Assembly: GCA_005799525.1 (NCBI GenBank)
Contig: SYGN01000051.1
Span: forward strand, 1 to 60,413
Reading direction: 5' to 3'
DNA: 60,413 nucleotides
DNA from: Opitutaceae bacterium
Lineage (GTDB): Bacteria; Verrucomicrobiota; Verrucomicrobiia; Opitutales; Opitutaceae
Shown here: positions 27,201 through 34,241 of the stretch, one piece after another
Layout of the letters: the number at the start of each line of letters is the position of its first letter
Position numbering within the stretch: the stretch's first letter is position 1
Translations under genes and position numbers: made by a program
Notes under the pieces: model-generated
Seen by the model: only the letters and a program-made list of their open reading frames with translations
The model's database searches: none
What the model was told of the DNA's origin: nothing

Positions 27201-27787
27201 CTACGGGGTGGCTCGCTTCTGTAACGTCTCGGCGTCGACGCGGTCCTTGCCGCGACCGGTGGCGAGTTTGTTTTTGATCAGATCAACCAAGGAAATGAAC
27301 GGAACGGAGAGGCCGTTGACCTCGACCTCGATGCGCCGGACGTAGGCGTCGGCAAACGCCACACCCGTGATACTGGTCAGCACTTCCAGCCGGACCGGTT
27401 CGTGGCCGCTGAGCACCTTCAGTTTCAGAAATTGAGGTAGGAAAATTTTATTGGCAGGAAAATTCCCCTGAAAGCAACCCATTCTCCACGGGTTGATTTG
27501 GCTGTTCAGCCTCATCCGACGCACAGTGATCCGGGGCGGATGGGACGTGCAATGAGAACCCTTGATCGGAATTGTTTCCGTGGTTTGGGAAATTTTCCTG
27601 CCAATAAAATCTTCCTACCTTAACTCCGGCGACTTTCGAGTTGGGTAAAACCGGTCGGCGCCAACAGGTGCATGAACCTACGCAAGGATTTATAGGCCAC
27701 CGCATAGCCACCAACGACGATGTAACGAACATTACGTTCGTTGAGTAACCTCAAGAAATCCGCGAAGTCGTTGTGAAGCGTAAGCAT
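27201..27787 (-). pseudogene. Nucleotidyltransferase-family gene broken by an inverted-repeat element
   Basis: From ATG 27787 the frame gives DFLRLLNERNVRYIVVGGYA, the start of the MNT-type nucleotidyltransferase domain found in toxin-antitoxin-like pairs, then loses family resemblance and stops at 27620-27622 beside the element at 27436-27619. Beyond the element, the C-terminal part is recognisable in another open frame: LEVLTSITGVAFADAYVRR, VPFISLVDLIKNKLATGR. The middle of the gene is gone, so more than a simple insertion has occurred. It overlaps the 70-residue partner gene by 56 bases. Confidence 0.78.
27436..27619. mobile_element. 184-bp MITE-like element with 33-bp terminal inverted repeats
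   Basis: The left end at 27436-27468 (GGTAGGAAAATTTTATTGGC...) and the right end at 27587-27619 are inverted copies matching at 31 of 33 positions. Between lie about 118 bases with no convincing gene. It sits inside the nucleotidyltransferase gene. Extending one base outward keeps pairing (A/T), giving 34 bp. No clear target duplication was found in the flanks. The ends are A/T-rich compared with the surroundings. Confidence 0.85.
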
Positions 27788-27944
27788 CGGGATTGAAGGA
27801 TTTGCGCAGGAGTTCCAAGGCGGCGAGTCGGTGTTCGGCCGGTTGCGCGAGCCAATAATCCACTTGGCTGTCGTCGTCCTGCAATCGCCCGACGGAAAAC
27901 GCGGAGCGGTCGAGGGAAAATGTCGATTCGCGGGTGGCGGCCAT
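27732..27944 (-). CDS. Small partner protein of a nucleotidyltransferase pair
   Basis: A 70-residue protein starting MAATRESTFSLDRSAFSVGR, with DYWLAQPAEHRLAALELLRK. This is the small protein commonly encoded just upstream of MNT-type nucleotidyltransferases in genomic islands; LDRSAFSVG and YWL-x(n)-RL-ALELLR are the recurring words. Function is not established; an antitoxin-like or binding-partner role is inferred from gene pairing. Intact here, although its partner is destroyed. Confidence 0.65.
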   Translation of the reverse strand: MAATRESTFSLDRSAFSVGRLQDDDSQVDYWLAQPAEHRLAALELLRKSFNPDAYASQRLRGFLEVTQRT

Positions 27945-28042
27945 AGAAGAAAGCTAGTTGTCCCGCGAAATGCGGCAAGGCCTGTTTGCGCGGCTCGACG
28001 AATTCGGCGCTACGCGCTCTGTCCCAAAGGCAGGAGCAGCCG

Positions 28043-28464
28043 TCACACAAGCTGCACTGTATTCTTTCGTTTCAGCTCATGTTCCCAAATCCGCAGCACG
28101 CGCCAGCCGCGGGCGCGGACGGTGCGGGACACGAGGCGGTCGCGGGTGCGGTTGGCGGCAATCTTCTTTCTCCAAAAGGCGGCGTTGGTTTTCGGCTGCG
28201 TGGCGTGGACCGGCAGCCGTGCCAGAAGCAGCCGTCGACGACGACGGCGAGGCGGGGTGTGCGAAAAACGAAGTCCGGTTTCACGCGGAATTTTTTCCCT
28301 TTCAGGCCTTCACCTTTCCACTGGAGCGAAGCTCCTCGTCGCCAGCCGGTGATGCAATGCGCGCGGAAGACGGCAATGAGGCGCAGCTCCGTGGCCGCGT
28401 GGCCGTGCGAACGGATGGCCGACATCACGGCGGAGCGTTTTCGCTTCGTGAGGATGTCCGCCAT
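28043..28464 (-). pseudogene. vsr: Vsr mismatch endonuclease, copy 1, one-base deletion
   Basis: Starts MADILTKRKRSAVMSAIRSH and contains GWRRGASLQ, VKPDFVFRTPRLAVVVDGCF and FWHGC, the core of the very-short-patch-repair endonuclease that nicks at T:G mismatches beside methylated cytosines. After FWHGC the frame is wrong: compared with copy 2 (TGCCCGCTCC) one base is missing (TGCCGGTCC). Restoring it gives HATQPKTNAAFWRKKIAANR, then VRARGWRVLRIWEHELKRK to a stop at 28043. The Vsr N-terminus is intact in this copy only. Confidence 0.85.
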
Positions 28465-28508
28465 GGTCGTGGCAAGTCGGTGCGGTTCCGAGCGGAGCCC
28501 GCACGGAC

Positions 28509-28925
28509 TCAGGACTTCGCCGTCAGCCGTATGAACTCCTCCGGGGCCACGGCTTTCACCGGGGATTTGCGGAAGTCGGACAGGTTGCGGGTGACGATAT
28601 GGGTGGAACCGGCGCTTTCGGCCGCAGCAGCAATCAGCGCGTCCTCGAAGTCCGCCATGGACAGGGTCAGGGCGCGTTTCACCTCGATATTGTCCAGGCG
28701 CGCAACATCCATGCCCTCGATCAGATCGGCGATGAATTCACGGGCTTTGGCCGGCGAGGCCGCGCGTCCGACGAGATAAGAAAAGGTTGCCAACGAATGG
28801 ACGGACAGGAGACCTGCGCCGGGATGGTTGAGACACCACGCGACCGTCGCTCCGCTGGCCTCGTGCAAGCCCGGGCGGCGCAAAGCGACGTCAAGCAGCA
28901 CGTTGGTGTCCAGCAACGGCCGCAT
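28509..28925 (-). CDS. PIN-domain toxin (VapC-like)
   Basis: A 138-residue PIN ribonuclease-type toxin. MRPLLDTNVLLDVALRRPG holds the first acidic residue; the central KRALTLSMADFEDALIAAAA and final STHIVTRNLSDFRKS hold the remaining ones, so the active site looks complete. ATG 28925 is preferred; a TTG at 28931 is in frame. It begins two bases after the antitoxin stop, the normal antitoxin-first order. The pair lies between the two vsr copies. Confidence 0.88.
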   Translation of the reverse strand: MRPLLDTNVLLDVALRRPGLHEASGATVAWCLNHPGAGLLSVHSLATFSYLVGRAASPAKAREFIADLIEGMDVARLDNIEVKRALTLSMADFEDALIAAAAESAGSTHIVTRNLSDFRKSPVKAVAPEEFIRLTAKS

Positions 28926-28927
28926 GG

Positions 28928-29161
28928 TCAACGCACGTGCTTGGCGACGATCGCCGCGACCCGTTCATCCTTCAACGCGGTCGGGTCGAGTTTGAAGGCC
29001 CCTTGCCACTTGGCGAGAAAGCGCTCGCCAGCATCGGCGGACGTCAGGCGGTTCAAGTGAATTTCCACCACGCGGGAAAGCGGAACCTTGCGGCGGCGCG
29101 CCCAGAGTTTACCCCGCGCGACGGCGGCCTTGTCCACGTAAAGGGTGAGCTTGGTCTTCAT
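28928..29161 (-). CDS. DUF6364-type antitoxin
   Basis: A 77-residue protein, MKTKLTLYVDKAAVARGKLW then RRRKVPLSRVVEIHLNRL, with the short beta strand plus two helices of a ribbon-helix-helix antitoxin, the DUF6364 form that partners PIN toxins. It should neutralise the following toxin and repress the pair. The open frame continues 18 codons upstream, but the family starts at this ATG. Confidence 0.82.
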   Translation of the reverse strand: MKTKLTLYVDKAAVARGKLWARRRKVPLSRVVEIHLNRLTSADAGERFLAKWQGAFKLDPTALKDERVAAIVAKHVR

Positions 29162-29219
29162 ACGTAGAAAGCAGTGCCCTACGTGCGAAGAGTCAACGGG
29201 CTTTCCGACCGACACCGGT

Positions 29220-29399
29220 TCACGTGCGGGGGCGCAGGCCGGCGGCCATGTCCTGTTCGGAGCGCTCGATGCGGGCCAGAAACTCCGGGGTCATCTCCAA
29301 TTGATCCTCAATCTGCTGGTCGAGCCATTCGCGCACTCGGCGCATCTCGTCAGGCGAAAGGCGACTGATCGCGGATTCAATTTCCTGCACGGTGCTCAT
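29220..29399 (-). CDS. Orphan ParD/RelB-like antitoxin
   Basis: A 59-residue protein: MSTVQEIESAISRLSPDEMR, REWLDQQIEDQLEMTPEF, ERSEQDMAAGLRPRT. The SPDEMRRVREWL wording is typical of small helical antitoxins that precede ParE-family toxins. No ParE gene follows; the next gene, 58 bases on, is the DUF6364 antitoxin. It is either an orphan or a third component of the neighbouring pair. The 138 bases between it and vsr copy 2 hold nothing recognisable. Confidence 0.65.
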   Translation of the reverse strand: MSTVQEIESAISRLSPDEMRRVREWLDQQIEDQLEMTPEFLARIERSEQDMAAGLRPRT

Positions 29400-29536
29400 G
29401 TGCGAAACTCAGTCGGGAGACGGTAGGATTCAACTCAGGAGCTGGTTGAGCAGGGATCACCCACGTGCCGGACGAAAAGTGCCTGAAGCCGGAAAGAGAC
29501 GGGACGCTTCGTGAGCATAGTGGTGAAAACTTCGAT

Positions 29537-29992
29537 TTACGCCAAAGCCCGATTGAGCCGGGCGAGGAGGCGAGGCTCGTTTTTGCACGTGAGTTCGTGT
29601 TCCCAAATCCGCAGCACGCGCCAGCCGCGGGCGCGGACGGTGCGGGACACGAGGCGGTCGCGGGTGCGGTTGGCGGAAATCTTTTTGCGCCAGAAGGCGG
29701 CGTTGGTTTTCGGTTGCGTGGCGTGGAGCGGGCAACCGTGCCAGAAACAGCCGTCGACGAAAACGGCGAGGCGGTGCGTGCGGAAAACGAAGTCCGGTTT
29801 CACGCGGAATTTCTTCAACGTCAGGCCTTCAACTTTGCACTGAAGCGAAGCTCCTCGCCGCCAGCCGGTGATGCCGTCGGCACGCATGATCGTGATCAAC
29901 CGTAACTCCGTGTCGCGGTTGCCGCGCGAACGGATCAAACGGGGCGAGCCTCTTCGAAAAGAGAAGCGGGCATTGCGTGCTTCAATTCCCAC
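29537..29992 (-). CDS. vsr: Vsr mismatch endonuclease, copy 2, 5'-truncated and overlapping the helicase
   Basis: Up to 151 residues. From IRSRGNRDTELRLITIMRAD onward it is an intact Vsr core: KPDFVFRTHRLAVFVDGCFW, HGCPLHATQPKTNAAFWRKK, RARGWRVLRIWEHEL. The normal N-terminus (as in copy 1) is replaced by codons that overlap the last 58 bases of the helicase gene in another frame; the break falls just before ATCCGTTCGC, shared with copy 1. Over the shared region the two copies are clearly homologous at DNA level. ATG 29992 could express a chimeric N-terminus; activity is uncertain. Confidence 0.78.
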   Translation of the reverse strand: MGIEARNARFSFRRGSPRLIRSRGNRDTELRLITIMRADGITGWRRGASLQCKVEGLTLKKFRVKPDFVFRTHRLAVFVDGCFWHGCPLHATQPKTNAAFWRKKISANRTRDRLVSRTVRARGWRVLRIWEHELTCKNEPRLLARLNRALA

Positions 29993-32900
29993 GTAATGGC
30001 TACAGGGCGATCACCTTGGATATCGATTATTCTATTAGCGGGACCAAGAAAGATGAATGGGGCCGTTTCATCTTCTAGGCGTTTTTCTAACCTTGAAAAA
30101 AACAAGATGGTATAGCCTCGGGCGATGAAATGTTGGTAGTTCTGACCGGTTGCGCTGGCTCGAGTAGTGTTGGACTGACTTTCCCAGTGTAGTAATTGGC
30201 GGCTAATCGGGTAGTCGCGATACTGTGTCGTCGGTGAAAAATCTTCCTCCGATTTTCGAAAAGTAACCAGGTGGACGTAACATTTGACGTGCTCGGCATG
30301 GAGCACTCCAACGCCGGTGGGACCGGTTTTCTCCAAAGTGCAGAGTCCGAGGGCAGCCTTTATTTCCCCCGAGCCATAGGCTGCATGAAGCTGAAGATTG
30401 CAGGGGAAGGGCAAAGCCATCGGTGAGGTCGCGAATTCGTGTTGAGTGCGGCGCCAAGTGGCGATCTGAAGTAGGTCGTGACGGCAGGCGGAGTTGCGGC
30501 GCCATTTGGCGAACGACTCCTCTATGGTCGTGATTCCTACTTCCCCTGCTTTTTTGCCCCACAATAAATAATGTAAACGAAGGGCGTCGGATGCTTCGTA
30601 GGCGAGGGTCTTTCCCTCGGTGGAATCGGGTCCCGCGATCCTGATAAGTTGATCGAGGGTGTTCGGGTCCGTGCGAAGGAGCACTCGACGCAGTGTTTGT
30701 CTACATTCGTTGAGGTCAGGGTCTGCAGGAGCGGGTTTGTGTTGGGCTAGCGACAACCACTCGGACCAAGTTTTATTTCTAAGTAAGGTCAGCGGCGATA
30801 TGCCAGTAGCGCGGATAAAATTCGCAAAAGTAAGTGGAGAATCGTTGTCTTGTTCGAACGTCGCTACGCTTTCCCTAACGAGAGTTTCGAAGCTCCGAAG
30901 ACTTTCACGAATATTGGCTAGCACATGCTCACGGGCAACGCGCTCGAGTTGGATGTTACAGCCGGGAGGCAGATGGGGAAAATCCTTCTCCACCTCCCGA
31001 TCCATGCGTAAACGATCTCGATTGAGCAGGGCGGCAAACTTTCGGTCGAGCCGGTAGCGACGATGGCTTTGGCCTATGAAATCAAGAACCGTGAGACAGT
31101 CTTTGTCGGGATGATGTCGCAGTCCGCGGCCAAGTTGCTGGAGAAATACAGTGAGGCTTTCTGTCGGGCGGAGGAACATCACCAGATTGATTTCCGGGAC
31201 GTCAACTCCTTCGCTGAAAACATCGACGGTGAAAACAAATGGGACGCGTCCGGCACGAAAATCGCTCACCAGTTGAGCACGTTCGGCAGGAGGGGTATCA
31301 CCGACAATGACAGCAGACTTATGGCCTGCCTCCCGAAACGCGTCAGCCATGTAACGGGCGTGCTCCACGCTCGCGCAAAACCCGACGGCACGTGTGCGAG
31401 ATAGGTTGGGCTGGTAGCGAAGGAGGCTGTTTAGGATGACATCGAGTCGTTGGCGGGCACGAATATCGGAGCCGGTGTAAACCTCGGTCAGTGCTTTGAC
31501 GTCATATTTTCCGTTTCGCCAAAAACTTTGATCCGCGAGCGCTACAGGATCAGTAACTCCAAAATAGTGAAACGGACAGAGAAGTTTCTCTTCGAGAGCT
31601 TCGGGCAAACGGATTTCGGCGGCACACTCTCCACCAAAGTCAGGCAAGATCGAGCTGCCGTCCATTCGCTCCGGCGTGGCCGTGAGACCGAGCAAGATCG
31701 TTGGGCGATAGTTTTCGAAGATCGGCCGGTAGCTGATCGCAGTGCTATGATGGGCCTCGTCGATGACTATGAAGCGAAAATGCTCTGGAGAATGAGTCAG
31801 CCATGGTTGAGCGCCTACGAGGCTCTGCACGGAAGCAAAGACGTGCGTCCAGTTCGCTGGGCGTTCCCTATCTACGAGGAGTTCGCCAAAATTTCGATCG
31901 CGTAGAACAGAGCGGAAACAATCACGAGCCTGCTCGAGGATTTCCTTTCGATGTGCGACAAAGAGTAAGTTTGGTCGGTCCGCACCGATATTGCCCCTGG
32001 TTTCGAGAGCAGTAAAACGAGCAAAGTCCACTGCGGCGACGACCGTCTTTCCCGTTCCCGTTGCTGCAACGACAAGATTGCGGCTTTGGCCAGCGACGCG
32101 TGCGGCTGTTAGTGCTTCGAGGATGCGCTCTTGGAATGCATGGGGGCGTATGTCGGCGAAAAAACGGGGCCCTGAGATGTCGGAACTCGTTTTAGCGTGT
32201 GTGATCGCGTCCTTTAATCGACCAGCTTGCGACGCATCATATGTCTCAAAATCTGGGCTCGCCCAATAGGTCGAAAATTCCGCTGCGAAACGGTGTAAGA
32301 TATGGGGCAGGTCTACCTCCGTCACTTTGACCGTCCATTCCAGTCCGCTGGTCATGGCCGCGCTAGACATGTTCGCAGACCCGATGTAGCCGGTTGAAAA
32401 CCCGGTAAGGCGATGGAAATGATACGCCTTGGCATGCAGGCGCGTGCGTTCAGTATCGTAAGATACTTTTACACTAAAACCTGGTTGTGCAGCGAGCCAC
32501 CCGATGGCCTCTGGATCTGAGGCCCCCATGTAGGACGTGGTGACGATGCGAACTGGAACGCCGCGCGAGGAGAGATTCTTGAATGCAGGCTCCAACAGCC
32601 GAAGACCGGACCACTTTACGAACGAGATAAGAATATCCACCGTATCGGCGGTGGCCATTTCCTGGCGCAGCTCGTATTCGAGCTGAGGGTCGTAACGAGC
32701 GCCGGTTAACAAGCTGCTGGTGGCGAGTGAAGTTTTAGCCCGAGGAAGAGCGAGTGGTGGGTGGTCACCGGGCGCAGCTGCGTGCAACGACAATAGCACG
32801 GGATTTGGAGAGGCTATCAGTGTTCTCCGTTGTAAATAATCTAGTCCATCTGTTGCCGCGAGTAAGGCTACGAGGCGATTCACCAACGGAAGTCGTTCTT

Positions 32901-33156
32901 CGGGACTTCTGTCGCGGAGAGCCTGGCCGATGACTCGGAGCAGAAACTGACTGTAGACATGTGGAGATTCCTCGTCATCGAGTTTTCCGAGGATGGTCTT
33001 GATTTCGGGATGGGCGGCTAGCGCGGTCGAGAGCTCCTCGTCGATCAGACGTTCGTAAAGACCTGGGGTTAAAGCTCCAACTTGGGCTGGCATCGGCAGT
33101 GGATTGAACTCAGCCCTGAACTTTGGCGCTGAGCAAGCAGGCGGTTTGCCGTGCAT
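29935..33156 (-). CDS. PLD-nuclease/DEAH helicase/DUF3427 fusion protein
   Basis: A 1073-residue protein of the defence-island type. An N-terminal phospholipase-D-like domain has H241-A-K243 with GYIGSANMSSAAMTSGLEW downstream (HxK then N). The superfamily 2 helicase has Walker A ATGTGKT (365-371), DEAH (466-469), LLGLTATPERMDG, and FSEGVDVPEINLVMFLRPTE then QQLGRGLRHH. The C-terminal third matches DUF3427. ATG 33156 is given; a start at 33093 (MPAQVGALTPGLYERL) fits the family better. The gene is visibly more A/T-rich than the flanks. Its 3' end runs into vsr copy 2 and may be truncated there. The role in DNA processing or defence is inferred from domain content and neighbours. Confidence 0.88.
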   Translation of the reverse strand: MHGKPPACSAPKFRAEFNPLPMPAQVGALTPGLYERLIDEELSTALAAHPEIKTILGKLDDEESPHVYSQFLLRVIGQALRDRSPEERLPLVNRLVALLAATDGLDYLQRRTLIASPNPVLLSLHAAAPGDHPPLALPRAKTSLATSSLLTGARYDPQLEYELRQEMATADTVDILISFVKWSGLRLLEPAFKNLSSRGVPVRIVTTSYMGASDPEAIGWLAAQPGFSVKVSYDTERTRLHAKAYHFHRLTGFSTGYIGSANMSSAAMTSGLEWTVKVTEVDLPHILHRFAAEFSTYWASPDFETYDASQAGRLKDAITHAKTSSDISGPRFFADIRPHAFQERILEALTAARVAGQSRNLVVAATGTGKTVVAAVDFARFTALETRGNIGADRPNLLFVAHRKEILEQARDCFRSVLRDRNFGELLVDRERPANWTHVFASVQSLVGAQPWLTHSPEHFRFIVIDEAHHSTAISYRPIFENYRPTILLGLTATPERMDGSSILPDFGGECAAEIRLPEALEEKLLCPFHYFGVTDPVALADQSFWRNGKYDVKALTEVYTGSDIRARQRLDVILNSLLRYQPNLSRTRAVGFCASVEHARYMADAFREAGHKSAVIVGDTPPAERAQLVSDFRAGRVPFVFTVDVFSEGVDVPEINLVMFLRPTESLTVFLQQLGRGLRHHPDKDCLTVLDFIGQSHRRYRLDRKFAALLNRDRLRMDREVEKDFPHLPPGCNIQLERVAREHVLANIRESLRSFETLVRESVATFEQDNDSPLTFANFIRATGISPLTLLRNKTWSEWLSLAQHKPAPADPDLNECRQTLRRVLLRTDPNTLDQLIRIAGPDSTEGKTLAYEASDALRLHYLLWGKKAGEVGITTIEESFAKWRRNSACRHDLLQIATWRRTQHEFATSPMALPFPCNLQLHAAYGSGEIKAALGLCTLEKTGPTGVGVLHAEHVKCYVHLVTFRKSEEDFSPTTQYRDYPISRQLLHWESQSNTTRASATGQNYQHFIARGYTILFFSRLEKRLEDETAPFIFLGPANRIIDIQGDRPVAITWELKHAMPASLFEEARPV

Positions 33157-33184
33157 GGGCCAAAGATTTTAGTAAAATAGTTTT

Positions 33185-33403
33185 GTGAAGCCAAAGATTC
33201 TCAAGCGAATGCCGACGAAGGTGCAGCGGTTAGCGGCGATCGAAGCGTTGCGTGGAATCTTGCGACTTAAGGCAGGTGATGCTTCTGCCGAGGAGGCTCG
33301 GGCTAGGATGCGAGCGGAGGATCGGGCGATTGAGGAGAGACACGAGGCCTTGCTAGCCGGTATTGGCGCCAAGCGACGCCATCGAGCGAGCCGCGGGTGC
33401 TAA
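33185..33403 (+). CDS. Small charged protein, antitoxin-like, function unknown
   Basis: A 72-residue, helix-rich, highly charged protein (MPTKVQRLAAIEALRGILRL; SAEEARARMRAEDRAIEERH). It starts with GTG at 33185 or ATG at 33209. It is divergent from the helicase, with only 28 bases between their starts; the A/T-rich spacer and its surroundings carry GCCAAAGATT twice (33159 and 33190). The composition recalls C-terminal halves of VapB-like antitoxins, but no DNA-binding domain is evident. I do not recognise the family. Confidence 0.45.
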   Translation: MKPKILKRMPTKVQRLAAIEALRGILRLKAGDASAEEARARMRAEDRAIEERHEALLAGIGAKRRHRASRGC

Positions 33404-33699
33404 ATTTCCTGTCTGCCGAAGCGACGGCCGTCGTCGGTTTCGATGGTGCCGTCGGTATGCACTCGGACCGGGAGTATGAAATCGCCCGTGGTGCGGGCGT
33501 CGTCGAAGTCGCGGTGGCCGGCGAGGAATTGGCGGAGTTGATCCATCAGCATTTCGGCGATTTCAAGCTGGGCTTCGCGCTCGGTGGCGTAGGTGACGAT
33601 GATCCCATTTTCGTCGCGCTACGTGGGCATCAAACCTTGGAAAAGCGTGTCTTCGAAGATGGCGTAGGCGAAGCGGGTTCTAGGATTGGGGCTGTCCAT
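33400..33699 (-). pseudogene. Small conserved-type protein with an in-frame amber codon
   Basis: From ATG 33699 the frame reads MDSPNPRTRFAYAIFEDTLF, QGLMPT, then TAG, then continues in the same frame with RDENGIIVTYATEREAQLEI, AEMLMDQLRQFLAGHRDFDD, TGDFILPVRVHTDGTIETDD and a stop at 33400. The protein-like character on both sides of the TAG argues for a single 100-codon gene interrupted by a nonsense mutation (or deletion around it). It converges on the small plus-strand gene with four bases of overlap. Function unknown. Confidence 0.6.
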
Positions 33700-34241
33700 G
33701 GTTTTTGGTTCGGTGTGGTTACGAAGCATACCGTAACGGAAGCCGGCTGACCACGGACTATAAGTCTCATTTTGCGTAATTCAGTGATGAGCAAACCTCA
33801 TTTGGGCCATGGGCGTCGACGGACCGACTCGTACCGAACCGGAGATCTCTACGCATCCAAGCCCATCTTTGCATACCCCTGTGCTCGGCCTCCTCTCTCA
33901 TACCAACAGCCCCAAACATTCAGACGTTAACCTCAGATTGCACAGCTACGAACCGGATAGAAGATCGCGGGCTGTTGGCATCAATCATGCCCCCGTTTCG
34001 CCTGATCTGGTTTGGGCTTGGCGTGCTTTCACCTGCCTTCGCCGCCAGTGTGCCTCAACCTCCGCCCCCGCGGCCCGTGAGCTGCCGCACCAGCTCCCTC
34101 CTGCGCTGTTGAAACCGCCGCTGGCGCTCGGCGTTGGCCACCCACCGCCGCACCGGCGCGTGCATGGATTGAGCTCAGCCGACTCCCGTCCGCCCGTCGC
34201 GCTCGACATACCCACGCAATCTGAATCCATCAGGCTCCCCC
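33700..34241. other. 542-base stretch without a convincing gene
   Basis: Contains a possible short frame at 33989-34114 beginning with a signal-peptide-like MPPFRLIWFGLGVLSPAFAA and ending 22 residues later in proline-rich sequence; this may be the leader of a lost secreted-protein gene. The DNA from 33760 to 33960 is less G+C-rich than its surroundings and could hold the promoter of the following sulfatase. Confidence 0.4.

Noticed and set aside
33397-33750. 117-codon plus-strand frame
   Set aside because: The opposite strand reads as a more protein-like sequence interrupted by one amber codon; the plus frame is its antisense.
34080-34215. Plus-strand stretch reading RAWIEL, reminiscent of the start of alanine racemase
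   Set aside because: The likeness covers only a few residues with no lysine motif or downstream fold; treated as chance.
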